A stretch of 33,182 nucleotides of DNA, from contig JAUZRR010000005.1 of NCBI GenBank assembly GCA_030950285.1, positions 1 to 33,182 of the forward strand, in the 5' to 3' direction. Positions 1-9,310 of this stretch are shown piece after piece. The stretch comes from Planctomycetota bacterium (GTDB taxonomy: Bacteria; Planctomycetota; Phycisphaerae; Phycisphaerales; UBA1924). The first letter of the stretch is position 1. Every line of letters begins with the position of its first letter. The notes beneath the pieces were generated by a model that worked only from the letters and a program-made list of their open reading frames with translations, made no database searches and was not told the origin of the DNA. The position numbers and the translations under genes are program-made.

Positions 1-82
1 TTTCAAGCATCGCCCTCGAGCGTGGCCCGCCGGCAAGCATCACATCCACAAACCCCATAGCCTCGTTCTTCCGGATCGCCAT
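1..82 (-). CDS. Possible 5' end of a leftward gene (partial, runs off the window)
   Basis: Reading leftward from an ATG at 82, the frame stays open to the window edge (27 codons). A GGGAG Shine-Dalgarno-like stretch lies 7 nt upstream; an in-frame ATG at 88 is too close to it. The peptide begins MAIRKNEAMGFVDVMLAGG. I do not recognise a family from so little sequence, and an open frame of this length in GC-rich DNA can occur by chance. The RBS spacing is the main support. Confidence 0.35.
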   Translation of the reverse strand, partial: MAIRKNEAMGFVDVMLAGGPRSRAMLE

Positions 83-88
83 CGACAT

Positions 89-567
89 GCTCCCTGCGGC
101 AGATACGCCGTCAGAGACTTATACCATAATTTGGGGTTGGGTGTGGTATTGTTCAGAGATTCCGTTTGTCTGCGCACCGCGCGGCATCCTTATATCCCGC
201 ATCAACATGCCGGATGACGCCCATCGCCGGGGCGTTTGTAGGAATCCGCTCGAGTCGCGCGGCAGCCTCGGCGTGCCTCGGGCGTGCCGCCGGCGACGAT
301 GACCTGCCCGGCGTGCTGGCTGAAACCAATCCCCACGGCGCCGCCGTGGTCGAGGCCCACCAAGACGAGCCGCGCGGGGCTCGATGCGGTTTCGGCACGC
401 AACGCGATGGGCAAGCGAACCTCGCAACTCGACACGGGCGAGGAATTTTGCCCAACCAGCCAGGATTCTTCCCACTCAGCCGGAATCCCCTACCCTCACG
501 TCGGAATAAGCATCGGCTCTGCGGCTGTGGAGTTGTTCGTGTCGACTGACCCAAGGAGATATACCAG
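89..567. other. Long stretch without a convincing gene
   Basis: About 480 nt between the possible leftward gene and the Tricorn-like protease. Several short frames are open on both strands, but none has a recognisable protein sequence, a good start site or a family motif. The leftward frame around 202-435 is the most protein-like (it contains VLVGLDHGGAVGIGFS), but it has no clear ribosome binding site and could be a decayed gene. An AAGGAGAT ribosome binding site near the right end serves the protease gene. The promoter of that gene must lie here, but I cannot place it. Confidence 0.5.
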
Positions 568-3500
568 ATGCGTCTGAATCCGCCGAGACACACCGGCTTG
601 CTCGTTGCCTCGATCGTTGCCCTCGCGGGTGCCGTCGGCAGCGCTCAGGAAAACGCCCCCCACGCCCCCCACGCCGGAATGCTCCGCACCCCCGACGTCA
701 GTCGAACGCACATCGTCTTCAGCTACGCCAACGATCTCTGGATCGTGCCCAAAGCCGGCGGCGCGGCGACGCGGCTGTCGAGCCCCGCGGGTGCCGAGGG
801 GCTGGCGAAGTTTGCCCCCGACGGCCAGACCCTCGCGTTCACCGCCAACTACGACGGCGGACGCGACCTCTACACCATGTCGGTCATGGGCGGCATCCCC
901 AGCCGGGTCACCCACCACCCGGCGCTCGAGTGGCTCACCGACTGGACCGCACAGGGCGAGTTGCTCTTCTTCCAGAACGGGCTCAACGGGTTGCAACGGC
1001 AGACCGACATCTTCAAGGTCGCTCCTGAGGGCGGGCTGCCCGAGCGCCTGCCCGTGCCTTACGGTGCGAACGGGTCGATCAGCGACGACGGCGTCTGGCT
1101 CGCCTACACGCCGCACACCCGCGACACCCGCACCTGGAAGCGGTACCGCGGCGGGATGGCGACCGACATCTGGCTGTTCAATCTCGAAACCTACGAGAGC
1201 CGCAAGATCACCGACTGGGAAGGCACCGACAGCATCCCCATGTGGCACGGCTCAAAGGTGTACTACCTCTCCGACAACGGCGCCGAGCACCGGCTCAACA
1301 TCTGGAGCTACGACACGCAGGGTGGGCACCGCGAGCAACTCACCGACTTTGCCGACTACGACTGCAAGTTCCCGTCGATCGGTCCCGGCGACAACGGCGA
1401 GGGCGAGGTCGTCTTCCAGAACGGGGCCGAGCTCTACCTGCTCGACCTGGGCACCGGGCGGGCCAACCCGGTCGAAGTCACGATCTCCGGCGACCTGCCC
1501 AAGCTCAAGCCGCACACTGTCAACGCGGTGGATTTCCTGACCTCCGGCGGGATCTCCTCAACCGGCAAACGCGCCGTCGTCGGGGCCCGCGGCGATATCT
1601 GGACCGTCCCGGCCGAGCACGGCGCGCCGCGGCAGATCACCGATACATCCGGTGCCGCCGAGCGCAGCCCGGCCTGGAGCCCCGACGGCCGATGGATCGC
1701 GTACTTCTCCGACGAAAGCGGCGAGTACCAGGTCTACATCACCCAGTCCGACGGCAAGGGTGAGACCCGCCAACTCACCCAAGGCAGCGGCAACTTCTAC
1801 TTTGACACCTACTGGGCGCCCGATTCTGAAAAGCTCATCGTCGTCGACAAAGCGGGCAGGATGACGCTGATCGAGCTCGAGAGCGGGGACAGCCGTGTGC
1901 TCGATCGCGACGAGTGGGCCAACCAGCCCGGCGTTTCGTGGTCGCACGACTCCCGGTTCTTCACCTACAGCAAGCAGGAGCCGATGGGCATGGCGTCGGC
2001 GGTCTGGATCTACGACATGGAGAACGATGTCGCCAATCAGGTCACCAGCGGGTTCTTCAACGACTCGAGCCCCGTGTTCAGCCGCAAGGGCGACTACCTG
2101 TTCTACACGTCCAACCGCGATTTCTCGTCGCCGGACTACGAGGACATGGGGCTGAGCTTCATCTACGCCAACACCGGCAGACTGATCGCCGTCCCGCTCA
2201 ACAGCGAGGTCGAGAACCCGTCGCTGATCGAGCCCGACGACGAGACCTGGGAAGACGAATCCGACAAGGCCGACGACAACGCCGACACCGGCGACGACGA
2301 GAACGGCGACGACGCCGGAGACGACGCCGAGGGTGACAGCGACGACGAGGCCGCCGACGCCGACGCGTACGTCCCCACCAGCCCGATCCACGGCGTGTGG
2401 GCGGGGGCCGCCAGCGGGCTCAGCCAGATCCCCGGGATGGCCGAGGACTCCATCGACATCAAGATCACAATCATCGCCAACGAGGACGGGTCGTTTGTCG
2501 GCTCGAGTGAGTCGATGGGCGAGTCCTCGTCGTTCGACTCGGTCACCTTTGACGAGGGCTCGGGCAAGTTTGTCGCGACCCGCGCCGAAGGGCCGATCAC
2601 CCAGAAAATGGAAGGCACCCTCAGCGGTGACACCATCACCGGCACGTGGACCATCGTCGAGATGCAGATCGCCGGCACCTTCGAGGTCACCAAAACCGAC
2701 GAAGAGCCCGACGGGTCGGAACTCGACGACGACGCCGGTGATGCCGAACCCGTCGAGATCGACTTCGAGGGCTTCGAGGCACGCGGCTTCGAGCTGCCGG
2801 TGGAGTCGGGCAGGTTTACGGGACTGGTCTCCAACGACAAGGGGCAACTCATCTACATGAGCATCTCCAACGGCCTGCCCGCGGTCAAGATGATCGACGT
2901 CCACGACGACGAGCCGGAAGAGAAAACAGTCGTCGGCGGAGCGGGGCTTGTCGATATCTCCGGCGACGGCAAGAAGCTGCTCGTCGCCCAGGGCAACGAC
3001 AGCTTCGCGATCATCTCCGCAGCGGCGGGCCAGTCGATCAGCAAGAAGATCGACGTCTCGGACCTGACCAAGACAGTCAACCCACGCGAAGAATGGGAAG
3101 AGATCTTTACCGATGCCTGGCGGCGCCACCGCGATTTCTTCTACGTCAAAAACATGCACGGCGTCGACTGGGACAAGGTCTACGACCAGTACCACGCCAT
3201 GCTCAAGGACGCCGCCAGCCGTGAGGATGTCAGCTTTATCATCGGCGAAATGATCGGTGAGCTCAACATCGGGCACGCCTACTACTTCGGCGGCGACGGC
3301 GAGACCACCGAGACCAAGTCCGTCGGCATGCTCGGCGCAGACTTCGAGGTCGGCACCGAGGTCGACGAGGAAGGCGAGGTCCACAGCGCCTACAGAATCG
3401 CCAAGCTCTACGAGGGGGCCGCGTGGGATTCTGACGCCCGCAACCCGCTCAAGCAGTACGGCATGGATATCGGCGAGGGGGTCTACCTCCTCGCGGTCAA

Positions 3501-4344
3501 CGGCCGAGCCGTCGGCACCGACAAGGACCCCTGGGCCGCGTTTGTCGGCACCGCCGGCAAGCAGACCACGCTGACCTTCGCCGACGCGCTGCTCGGTGAC
3601 GACGAAACCCGCAACGAGCGCGACATCACCCTCAAGCCGCTCGGCTCAGAGTCCAACCTGCGATACCGCGCCTGGATCGAGCACAACCGCAAGTACGTCG
3701 AGGACGCCACCGACGGCAAGGTCGGCTACATCTACGTCCCCAACACCGGAATCGACGGGCAGAACAACCTGTTCCGCCAGTTCTACGGCCAGCTCGGCAA
3801 GGAAGCCCTGGTCATCGACGAACGCTGGAACGGTGGCGGGCAGATCCCCAACCGGTTCATCGAGCTCCTGAACCGCCCGCGCACCAACTACTGGGCGCGG
3901 CGGGACGGCAAGGACTGGCCGTGGCCGCCCGACTCCCACCAGGGGCCAAAGTGCATGCTCATCAACGGGCTCGCCGGCTCGGGCGGCGACATGTTCCCGT
4001 GGCTCTTCCGCCACCATGGGGTCGGCAAGTTGATCGGCACCCGCACATGGGGCGGCCTCGTCGGGATCTCCGGCGTCCCCGGCCTCATCGACGGCGGGTA
4101 CACCGCGGTCCCCACCTTCGGCTTCTACGAAACCGACGGCACCTGGGGCATCGAAGGCCACGGCGTCGACCCCGATATCGAGATTATCGACGACCCCTCG
4201 CTCCTCGCAAGAGGCACCGACCCGCAGCTCGACGCCGCGATCGACCTCATGCTCAACGAGATCCGAACCAAAGGCTACCACCCCGCCAACCGCCCGGCCG
4301 ACCCCGACCGCAGCGGCATGGGGGTCACCGAGCAGGATAAGTAG
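568..4344 (+). CDS. Secreted Tricorn-type serine protease (peptidase family S41) with acidic inserted domain
   Basis: This is a 1258-residue exported homologue of Tricorn protease, which cleaves peptides into small fragments. Residues 1-26 form a signal peptide (positive N-region, LLVASIVALAGAVGSA core). Residues 37-550 hold WD40/PD40-like propeller repeats such as SPDGRWIAYFSDESG. A PDZ region follows at about 960-1030, then the S41 protease core. Visible catalytic residues are His903 (NIGHAY), Ser1138 (AGSGGD) and Glu1196 (GIEGHGVDPD). The Ser that precedes the His in archaeal Tricorn is Gly902 here. Between the two propellers sits a very acidic linker (about 555-601, rich in DD/ED), a beta-rich module of about 105 residues with a GTWTI motif (603-709), and a second acidic stretch (710-731); this insertion is unusual. 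The start is set by AAGGAGAT at 552-559. The gene stands alone, ending in a strong terminator. Family assignment is confident; its substrate is unknown. Confidence 0.92.
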   Translation: MRLNPPRHTGLLVASIVALAGAVGSAQENAPHAPHAGMLRTPDVSRTHIVFSYANDLWIVPKAGGAATRLSSPAGAEGLAKFAPDGQTLAFTANYDGGRDLYTMSVMGGIPSRVTHHPALEWLTDWTAQGELLFFQNGLNGLQRQTDIFKVAPEGGLPERLPVPYGANGSISDDGVWLAYTPHTRDTRTWKRYRGGMATDIWLFNLETYESRKITDWEGTDSIPMWHGSKVYYLSDNGAEHRLNIWSYDTQGGHREQLTDFADYDCKFPSIGPGDNGEGEVVFQNGAELYLLDLGTGRANPVEVTISGDLPKLKPHTVNAVDFLTSGGISSTGKRAVVGARGDIWTVPAEHGAPRQITDTSGAAERSPAWSPDGRWIAYFSDESGEYQVYITQSDGKGETRQLTQGSGNFYFDTYWAPDSEKLIVVDKAGRMTLIELESGDSRVLDRDEWANQPGVSWSHDSRFFTYSKQEPMGMASAVWIYDMENDVANQVTSGFFNDSSPVFSRKGDYLFYTSNRDFSSPDYEDMGLSFIYANTGRLIAVPLNSEVENPSLIEPDDETWEDESDKADDNADTGDDENGDDAGDDAEGDSDDEAADADAYVPTSPIHGVWAGAASGLSQIPGMAEDSIDIKITIIANEDGSFVGSSESMGESSSFDSVTFDEGSGKFVATRAEGPITQKMEGTLSGDTITGTWTIVEMQIAGTFEVTKTDEEPDGSELDDDAGDAEPVEIDFEGFEARGFELPVESGRFTGLVSNDKGQLIYMSISNGLPAVKMIDVHDDEPEEKTVVGGAGLVDISGDGKKLLVAQGNDSFAIISAAAGQSISKKIDVSDLTKTVNPREEWEEIFTDAWRRHRDFFYVKNMHGVDWDKVYDQYHAMLKDAASREDVSFIIGEMIGELNIGHAYYFGGDGETTETKSVGMLGADFEVGTEVDEEGEVHSAYRIAKLYEGAAWDSDARNPLKQYGMDIGEGVYLLAVNGRAVGTDKDPWAAFVGTAGKQTTLTFADALLGDDETRNERDITLKPLGSESNLRYRAWIEHNRKYVEDATDGKVGYIYVPNTGIDGQNNLFRQFYGQLGKEALVIDERWNGGGQIPNRFIELLNRPRTNYWARRDGKDWPWPPDSHQGPKCMLINGLAGSGGDMFPWLFRHHGVGKLIGTRTWGGLVGISGVPGLIDGGYTAVPTFGFYETDGTWGIEGHGVDPDIEIIDDPSLLARGTDPQLDAAIDLMLNEIRTKGYHPANRPADPDRSGMGVTEQDK

Positions 4345-4387
4345 GACAAGCTGGTCCCCAAGGACCATGCCGGATGCACACTCCCAG

Positions 4388-4422
4388 ACGGACCGGGGCC
4401 GACCCCGGTCCGTTTCTTTTTT
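4388..4422 (+). terminator. Rho-independent terminator of the Tricorn-like protease gene
   Basis: A perfect 11-bp stem (ACGGACCGGGG pairing with CCCCGGTCCGT, 4388-4398 with 4403-4413) closes a 4-nt loop. It is followed directly by a T-rich run to 4422. It lies 43 nt after the protease stop codon and separates that gene from the LEPR-type protein. Confidence 0.93.
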
Positions 4423-4575
4423 GCCGCGATCCGACTTTCAGAACCACTTGGAGAATAATCCGACGCCGTGTACACTACTGGAGGGAGAGGAACGCGGCCC
4501 CGACGGAAACGAAGCCGCGCGCGACCGGGCGCTGGAGGACTGCCCGGGCCGCACCAAAGCATGGAGCACACGCCG

Positions 4576-6834
4576 ATGGCTTTCCAAGAGTTCTGCCGCG
4601 CCCGTTCTGAACCCGAGTTTCTCCTCGAACGGCTCGAAGACCGCATCGTGCTGTCCGCACCGACCGACATCGCGATCGTCGGGCTTTCCTACGACGCGAC
4701 CAACGGCTACGTCCCCTACGTGCAGGAGCTCCTCTGGGCCGAGGACCGCAGCATCACCGGCGAGGTCTTGACGCCAGACGACTCCGGACCCGCGAATCCG
4801 ACAACCATCTCCGACCTGATCAACGCCCCCGCCGGCGCGGTCCGCTGGCTGGAGAGTGCGGGCGACTTTGCGCCCGAGAGCATTCTGGCGTCGCGCTTCG
4901 ACACCGGCGCGGGCTATCCGCTGGGGTGGTTCGGCGCAGCCGAGGGGGACGGCGCAGCGGGAACCGCCAACGTCGGCGCCGTCATCGAACGCTCGCCCGA
5001 CGCAACCACCACCGACCTCGTGGGCACATGGACGATCCAGTTCACACAGGTGTTGGGCAGCCAGGTCTTCACCCGCAACGGCACCGTGAGCATCACCACC
5101 TCGGGGGGGTTCTTCGCGCTGGCGTTCGGGTCGGCAGGAGACCCGGTCTTCGCCGGTCAGGGGTTCGAGTTTGTCGGCGAGCCCGACAACGGCCGCTTCG
5201 AGATCCGTATGGCAAACGGCGACACCGGGTCGCTCTATCTCAACGCCGACAAATCGGTGATCGCGTTTGTTGATCTGGACACCGCCGATACCGACACCTG
5301 GATGGGTGTCGGCATCCGCCCGGGCACCGACCTCTCCACGCAAGACCTCGCCGGTTCTTACCGCGCGGGCGTGCTGTTTGAGAGCGATCGGTTGTCCGAC
5401 GAGGCCGAGGGCGACCTCACCACCGCGTGGCGGATCGATCTCGCAGAGGACGGCACGTTCGAGATATTCGACCTTGCAGAAGTGGACAACGGCGCGGTCG
5501 AAGGGCCGCAACTCTCGGGGACGTGGACCGGCAACGCCGGAGCGGTCACCCTCACCGACACCAGCGGCGTCGGGACCGAGATCACCCTCACGATCAGCGA
5601 CAACGGGCTCTCGGGGATCGTCGCGGGTATCCGTGTCGGAACCCTCGTTTCGCCCGAGCGGCCGATGGGGCTGCTGACCAAAATCGTCGTTCCCTCGGGG
5701 ACCACGATCGAGACCTCGCTCTTCGCTTCGGTGCTGGACGCAGACGGCTTCGCGACCGTCTTCGACCTGCGCCAGCCGGACGATACGTGGAGTGTCGTCG
5801 ATCTCTCCCGGTACGCGGCACCCGACCCCGACTTCCCGAACAGCACGATCGACACCGTCCCCACCGCGATCGACACCTTCGAGACCTCCGACGGCCGTCT
5901 GGTGGCGGTGGTCAACACCGACGCAACCCTGCTCGCATTTGAACGCGATACCCAGGGCTTCTGGCAAGCCAAAGACCTCACCCGCTCGCTCACTTCCGCA
6001 GAGCCAATCACCAGCAGCCTCACCATCTTTACCGATCGGGACGGCATTGCGTATGTCGCCGGCGTTACCGGCGTCGGCGATGTCGTCACCTACAAGTTCG
6101 ACCCCACGCCCGCAGACCGCGAGAACGCCTGGAGCTACGCCAACATTTCGCAGGATCACCTCACCCCGCGCGGGCAGGAGACGCCTGTGTTCGTCGGGCC
6201 GCTGATGAGCTTTGTCACACCCTGGAACGCCCTGAATATCGCCGGGCTCGACGCCGAGGGCAACATCCAGGCGGTCTGGACCGGCAACGGCGGTGTCGAG
6301 TGGAACGCCAGCAACCTCAGCGCGATCACCGGCGCGCCGCCGATGACCTCCGGCCTCACCGCGTTTGTCACAACCTGGAGTGCGATCAACATCGTCGGGC
6401 TCGACGCCGACGGCAACGTGCTCGCGACGTGGTGGGTCCCGGCCTTTGAGGGCAACTGGGCAGTCAGCAACCTCACCACCATCGCCGCGGGCGAGCCCCT
6501 CACCGGTTCGACACTGACCAGCTTTATCGCGCCGTGGGGCGCGCTCAATATCGCCGGCCTCACCGCGTCGGGCGACGTTGCGACATACTGGTGGACGCCC
6601 GGTTTCGAGGACGACGGCAAGACCTGGCAGGTCGCCAATCTCACCGCGTCCTTTGACCCAAGCGACCCCAAGCCCGACTCCCAGTTGCAAAGCCAGACCA
6701 ACTCGCTCTTTGGTGGCGAACTCAACATCCTCGGCACCGACTCAGACACCGGCGAACTGGTCCGCCTCTTCTTCCGCGTGCAGGACGCTGTTTGGGTGTC
6801 CGAGAACGTCACCACGATCGCTGATTACGTGTGA
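4576..6834 (+). CDS. Secreted LEPR-type protein with beta-rich domains and a predicted seven-bladed propeller
   Basis: This is a 752-residue protein of unknown function. Its N-terminus (residues 11-28, SEPEFLLERLEDRIVLSA) matches the planctomycete LEPR-xLL export motif, a signature found on exported proteins of this phylum. Residues about 140-370 contain two beta-rich modules with LVGTWTIQF-like and LSGTWTG motifs, similar in style to the module inserted in the upstream protease. Residues about 374-752 hold about seven repeats of 50-60 residues. The clearest are PWNALNIAGLDAEGN, TWSAINIVGLDADGN and PWGALNIAGL, each followed by a W and an NLT segment. This suggests a closed seven-bladed propeller. 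The start at 4576 has GGAG 9 nt upstream; an ATG at 4561 and a GTG at 4468 are in frame, but the GTG would add an Arg-rich leader and is unlikely. A two-component pair follows closely. Surface ligand binding is inference only. Confidence 0.8.
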   Translation: MAFQEFCRARSEPEFLLERLEDRIVLSAPTDIAIVGLSYDATNGYVPYVQELLWAEDRSITGEVLTPDDSGPANPTTISDLINAPAGAVRWLESAGDFAPESILASRFDTGAGYPLGWFGAAEGDGAAGTANVGAVIERSPDATTTDLVGTWTIQFTQVLGSQVFTRNGTVSITTSGGFFALAFGSAGDPVFAGQGFEFVGEPDNGRFEIRMANGDTGSLYLNADKSVIAFVDLDTADTDTWMGVGIRPGTDLSTQDLAGSYRAGVLFESDRLSDEAEGDLTTAWRIDLAEDGTFEIFDLAEVDNGAVEGPQLSGTWTGNAGAVTLTDTSGVGTEITLTISDNGLSGIVAGIRVGTLVSPERPMGLLTKIVVPSGTTIETSLFASVLDADGFATVFDLRQPDDTWSVVDLSRYAAPDPDFPNSTIDTVPTAIDTFETSDGRLVAVVNTDATLLAFERDTQGFWQAKDLTRSLTSAEPITSSLTIFTDRDGIAYVAGVTGVGDVVTYKFDPTPADRENAWSYANISQDHLTPRGQETPVFVGPLMSFVTPWNALNIAGLDAEGNIQAVWTGNGGVEWNASNLSAITGAPPMTSGLTAFVTTWSAINIVGLDADGNVLATWWVPAFEGNWAVSNLTTIAAGEPLTGSTLTSFIAPWGALNIAGLTASGDVATYWWTPGFEDDGKTWQVANLTASFDPSDPKPDSQLQSQTNSLFGGELNILGTDSDTGELVRLFFRVQDAVWVSENVTTIADYV

Positions 6835-6900
6835 TTGTCCCCGGGCAGGACTGCCCATGTTGCACGCAGGCAACGCCGGGACTTCAGCCCGAAGGTTCTT

Positions 6901-7782
6901 ATGTCGATTCATGGCAACATGGATCAGCCAACCCCTTCGTCCAACCCGTCGCCCGATAACAAGCCGGACGTCCGAGCGCAGCGAAAGCCGGGCGCAGCAG
7001 CCCGCGGAAACCCGGCCGAGCCCGCAGCGTCCGGCGAGGGTGCCGACCGCCTGACGGTGCTCGCCCACGAACTGGGCAACCTTCTTGACGGCTCGCTCCG
7101 CTCGCTCAGTCTGGCAAAGCGATCTTTGCCCGATGCCGGCGAGTCGGACGGCGCGGCGACCGACGACGGCCGCAAACGCCTTGATATCGTGCAGCAATCA
7201 CTGCTGCGCATGGCAGAGATCGTCGATGCCGCGATGCGCCAGCCGGGCCCGCGAGGCTCGGTGCTCCCGCTCCCGGCGACCTCGATCGAACTCGGAGAAG
7301 CGATCTTCCACGCGGTGGACGTGCTCACACCACTCGCCACCGCGCAGGGCGTCACCATCTCGACAGTCGTCTCCAACGGCCTCTCCGGGCTGCCGACCGG
7401 GACGCTCTATTCCGCGATCGTCAACGGGCTCACCAACGCCATCGAAGCCGTCGCGGCAGCAGATGGCGACGGCGGCTGCGTCGAAATCTCGGCGGGATGG
7501 ACCGAGGAGGGAAAGATCAGGATCACCATCCAGGACGACGGCTGCGGCCTGCCGAACGCGCCAACCGACACGCTCTTTCGCTTTGGATATTCGACCAAAG
7601 CCCGTGGCTCGGGGCTCGGGCTCTCCGTCACACGCACGATCGTCGATGAGCTTCCCGCCGGCACGCTCCGCCTGTTCAACCGAACAGACCGGGGCGATAC
7701 CGAACGCCCGGGCGCGGTGTTTGAGATCACCTATCGGCCGTGTGCGAGCGGCAACGCGAGCGACGCCGCGGGTGCGGCATGA
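6901..7782 (+). CDS. Cytoplasmic NtrB-like sensor histidine kinase
   Basis: This 293-residue kinase would autophosphorylate on His56 (LAHELGNLLDGSL, an H-E-L-x-N H-box of the NtrB/AtoS type) and pass the phosphate to the response regulator encoded next. The ATP-binding HATPase domain shows the N-box (NGLTNAIEA), the G1 box (DDGCGLP) and the F/G2 boxes (LFRFGYSTKARGSGLGLS). There is no transmembrane segment and no PAS or GAF domain. The first 45 residues are low-complexity (Pro, Ala, Ser), so the input signal must arrive through a partner. The start at 6901 has GAAGG 5 nt upstream; an upstream in-frame TTG at 6835 is less likely. The stop codon overlaps the next start as ATGA, indicating translational coupling. 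The signal is unknown. Confidence 0.88.
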   Translation: MSIHGNMDQPTPSSNPSPDNKPDVRAQRKPGAAARGNPAEPAASGEGADRLTVLAHELGNLLDGSLRSLSLAKRSLPDAGESDGAATDDGRKRLDIVQQSLLRMAEIVDAAMRQPGPRGSVLPLPATSIELGEAIFHAVDVLTPLATAQGVTISTVVSNGLSGLPTGTLYSAIVNGLTNAIEAVAAADGDGGCVEISAGWTEEGKIRITIQDDGCGLPNAPTDTLFRFGYSTKARGSGLGLSVTRTIVDELPAGTLRLFNRTDRGDTERPGAVFEITYRPCASGNASDAAGAA

Positions 7783-9302
7783 ATCGCCAAAACGCTGCAA
7801 AACATGGCACCAACGAGAAACCAGCGATCCGGATACTGGTCGTGGACGACGACCCGATCATCGCTGACTCGCTCGCGCACCTGCTCGGTGCCGACGGCTA
7901 CGAGGTGGTCACGGCATACAACGCAGAAGAAGCCATCGAGACGCTTACCGCATCGGTCGCCGAGCACGCGGACCAGCCGACTTGCCCATTCGCAGTGGTG
8001 CTTTCAGACGTTGCGATGCCCGGCAAGAGCGGGATCGACCTGCTCCGGCACGCCACCGAACACCACCCCACGACCGTGGTCATCATGCTCACCGGGTACG
8101 GGCATGTCGAGGGCGCGGTCGAGGCGCTCCGCCTCGGCGCGGTGGACTATCTCACCAAACCCGTCGTCGACGATGAGTTGCAGCTGGCGCTCGAACGGGC
8201 GCTCCGGCAGCAGGCGATCAAGGCCGAGAACTGCCAGCTGCGGCGACAGCTCGACGAGCGCTACGCGCTCGACAACATCGTCGGCGCCGATGCGCGGATG
8301 CTACGCACCTACGACCTGGTCGAAGCCGTCGCGCCGAGTCGAACCACGGTACTGATGTCCGGCGAAAGCGGCACAGGCAAGAGCCTCATCGCCCGCGCCA
8401 TCCACCACCGCTCGCCCCGTCGCGACGAGCCGTTCGTCGAGCTCTCCTGCGGCTCGATCCCCGAGACGTTGCTCGAATCCGAACTGTTCGGCCACGTCAA
8501 GGGGGCCTTCACCGGCGCGCACGCCGACAAACCGGGCCGCTTCCTCGCCGCACACAACGGCACAATCTTCCTCGACGAGATCAACTCCGCATCACCCGCA
8601 ATGCAGCTTAAACTCCTCCGCGTCCTGCAGGAACGCCGCTTCGAGCCCGTCGGCAGCAGCACCACCGTCGAGGTCGATGTCCGCGTGATCCTCGCGAGCA
8701 ACCAGCCCCTCGAAGAACTCGTCGCCCGCGGCGAGTTTCGTCAGGACCTCTTCTACCGCATCAACGTGGTCACCATCGAGCTGCCGCCGCTGCGCGAACG
8801 GGTGAGCGATATCCCCCTGCTCGCAAGCCACTTCCTCGAACGCTACAGCCAGGAACTCGGCAAGCAGGTCGTCGGCTTTCATGCCGACGCTCTCGCCGCG
8901 ATGGCCCGCTACCCCTTCCCCGGCAATATCCGCGAACTCGAAAACACCGTGCAGCGCGCGGTGGTGCTGACCCGCAGCCAGACCATCCAACTCGAAGACC
9001 TGCCGCCACAACTGATCGACGACGAACAGGCCGGCCCGCTCGCCCAACTCACGCGACAGTCAGGCAACCCCAAGCCGCAGGCGAGTCTGCCGCTGCTCGA
9101 TCCCGACGAGCCATGGGAAGCGATCCCGCTCGACGATGCGCTCCGTGAGCCCGAGCGGCTCATCATTCTCAAGGCGCTCCGCGGCAACAACTGGAACCGG
9201 CAGATGACCGCCGACGACCTCGCGATAAACCGCACGACCCTCTACAAAAAAATGCGGCTGCTCGATATCGACCCCGAACGCGACGCCCGGCAAGCGGGAT
9301 GA
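7779..9302 (+). CDS. NtrC-family sigma-54-dependent response regulator
   Basis: This 507-residue activator of sigma-54 promoters has the full three-domain plan. The N-terminal receiver begins with ILVVDDDPIIADSL, has phospho-acceptor Asp77 (VLSDVAMPG) and ends with the conserved TKP. The central AAA+ domain has Walker A GESGTGKS (195-202), the sigma-54-contacting GAFTGA loop (242-247), Walker B GTIFLDEIN and the sensor region FRQDLFYRINV. The C-terminal Fis-type helix-turn-helix includes MTADDLAINRTTLYKKMRLL. Translation is coupled to the kinase gene by a 4-nt ATGA overlap, so the two make an NtrB/NtrC-like pair. Its stop lies only 8 nt from the stop of the convergent ileS. The position next to the LEPR protein hints at control of surface proteins, which is inference; I see no -24/-12 promoter to assign as a target. 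Confidence 0.95.
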   Translation: MNRQNAAKHGTNEKPAIRILVVDDDPIIADSLAHLLGADGYEVVTAYNAEEAIETLTASVAEHADQPTCPFAVVLSDVAMPGKSGIDLLRHATEHHPTTVVIMLTGYGHVEGAVEALRLGAVDYLTKPVVDDELQLALERALRQQAIKAENCQLRRQLDERYALDNIVGADARMLRTYDLVEAVAPSRTTVLMSGESGTGKSLIARAIHHRSPRRDEPFVELSCGSIPETLLESELFGHVKGAFTGAHADKPGRFLAAHNGTIFLDEINSASPAMQLKLLRVLQERRFEPVGSSTTVEVDVRVILASNQPLEELVARGEFRQDLFYRINVVTIELPPLRERVSDIPLLASHFLERYSQELGKQVVGFHADALAAMARYPFPGNIRELENTVQRAVVLTRSQTIQLEDLPPQLIDDEQAGPLAQLTRQSGNPKPQASLPLLDPDEPWEAIPLDDALREPERLIILKALRGNNWNRQMTADDLAINRTTLYKKMRLLDIDPERDARQAG

Positions 9303-9310
9303 GAGCACTC

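Noticed and set aside
202..435. A leftward 77-codon gene before the protease
   Set aside because: No ribosome binding site and no family match; kept only as a possible decayed remnant.
1558..3384. A 608-codon leftward open frame across the Tricorn-like protease
   Set aside because: Val/Asp-rich complement of the protease frame; no domain and no start signal.
4438..6690. A 750-codon leftward open frame opposite the LEPR protein
   Set aside because: Complementary shadow without recognisable motifs; the rightward frame has an export motif and internal repeats.
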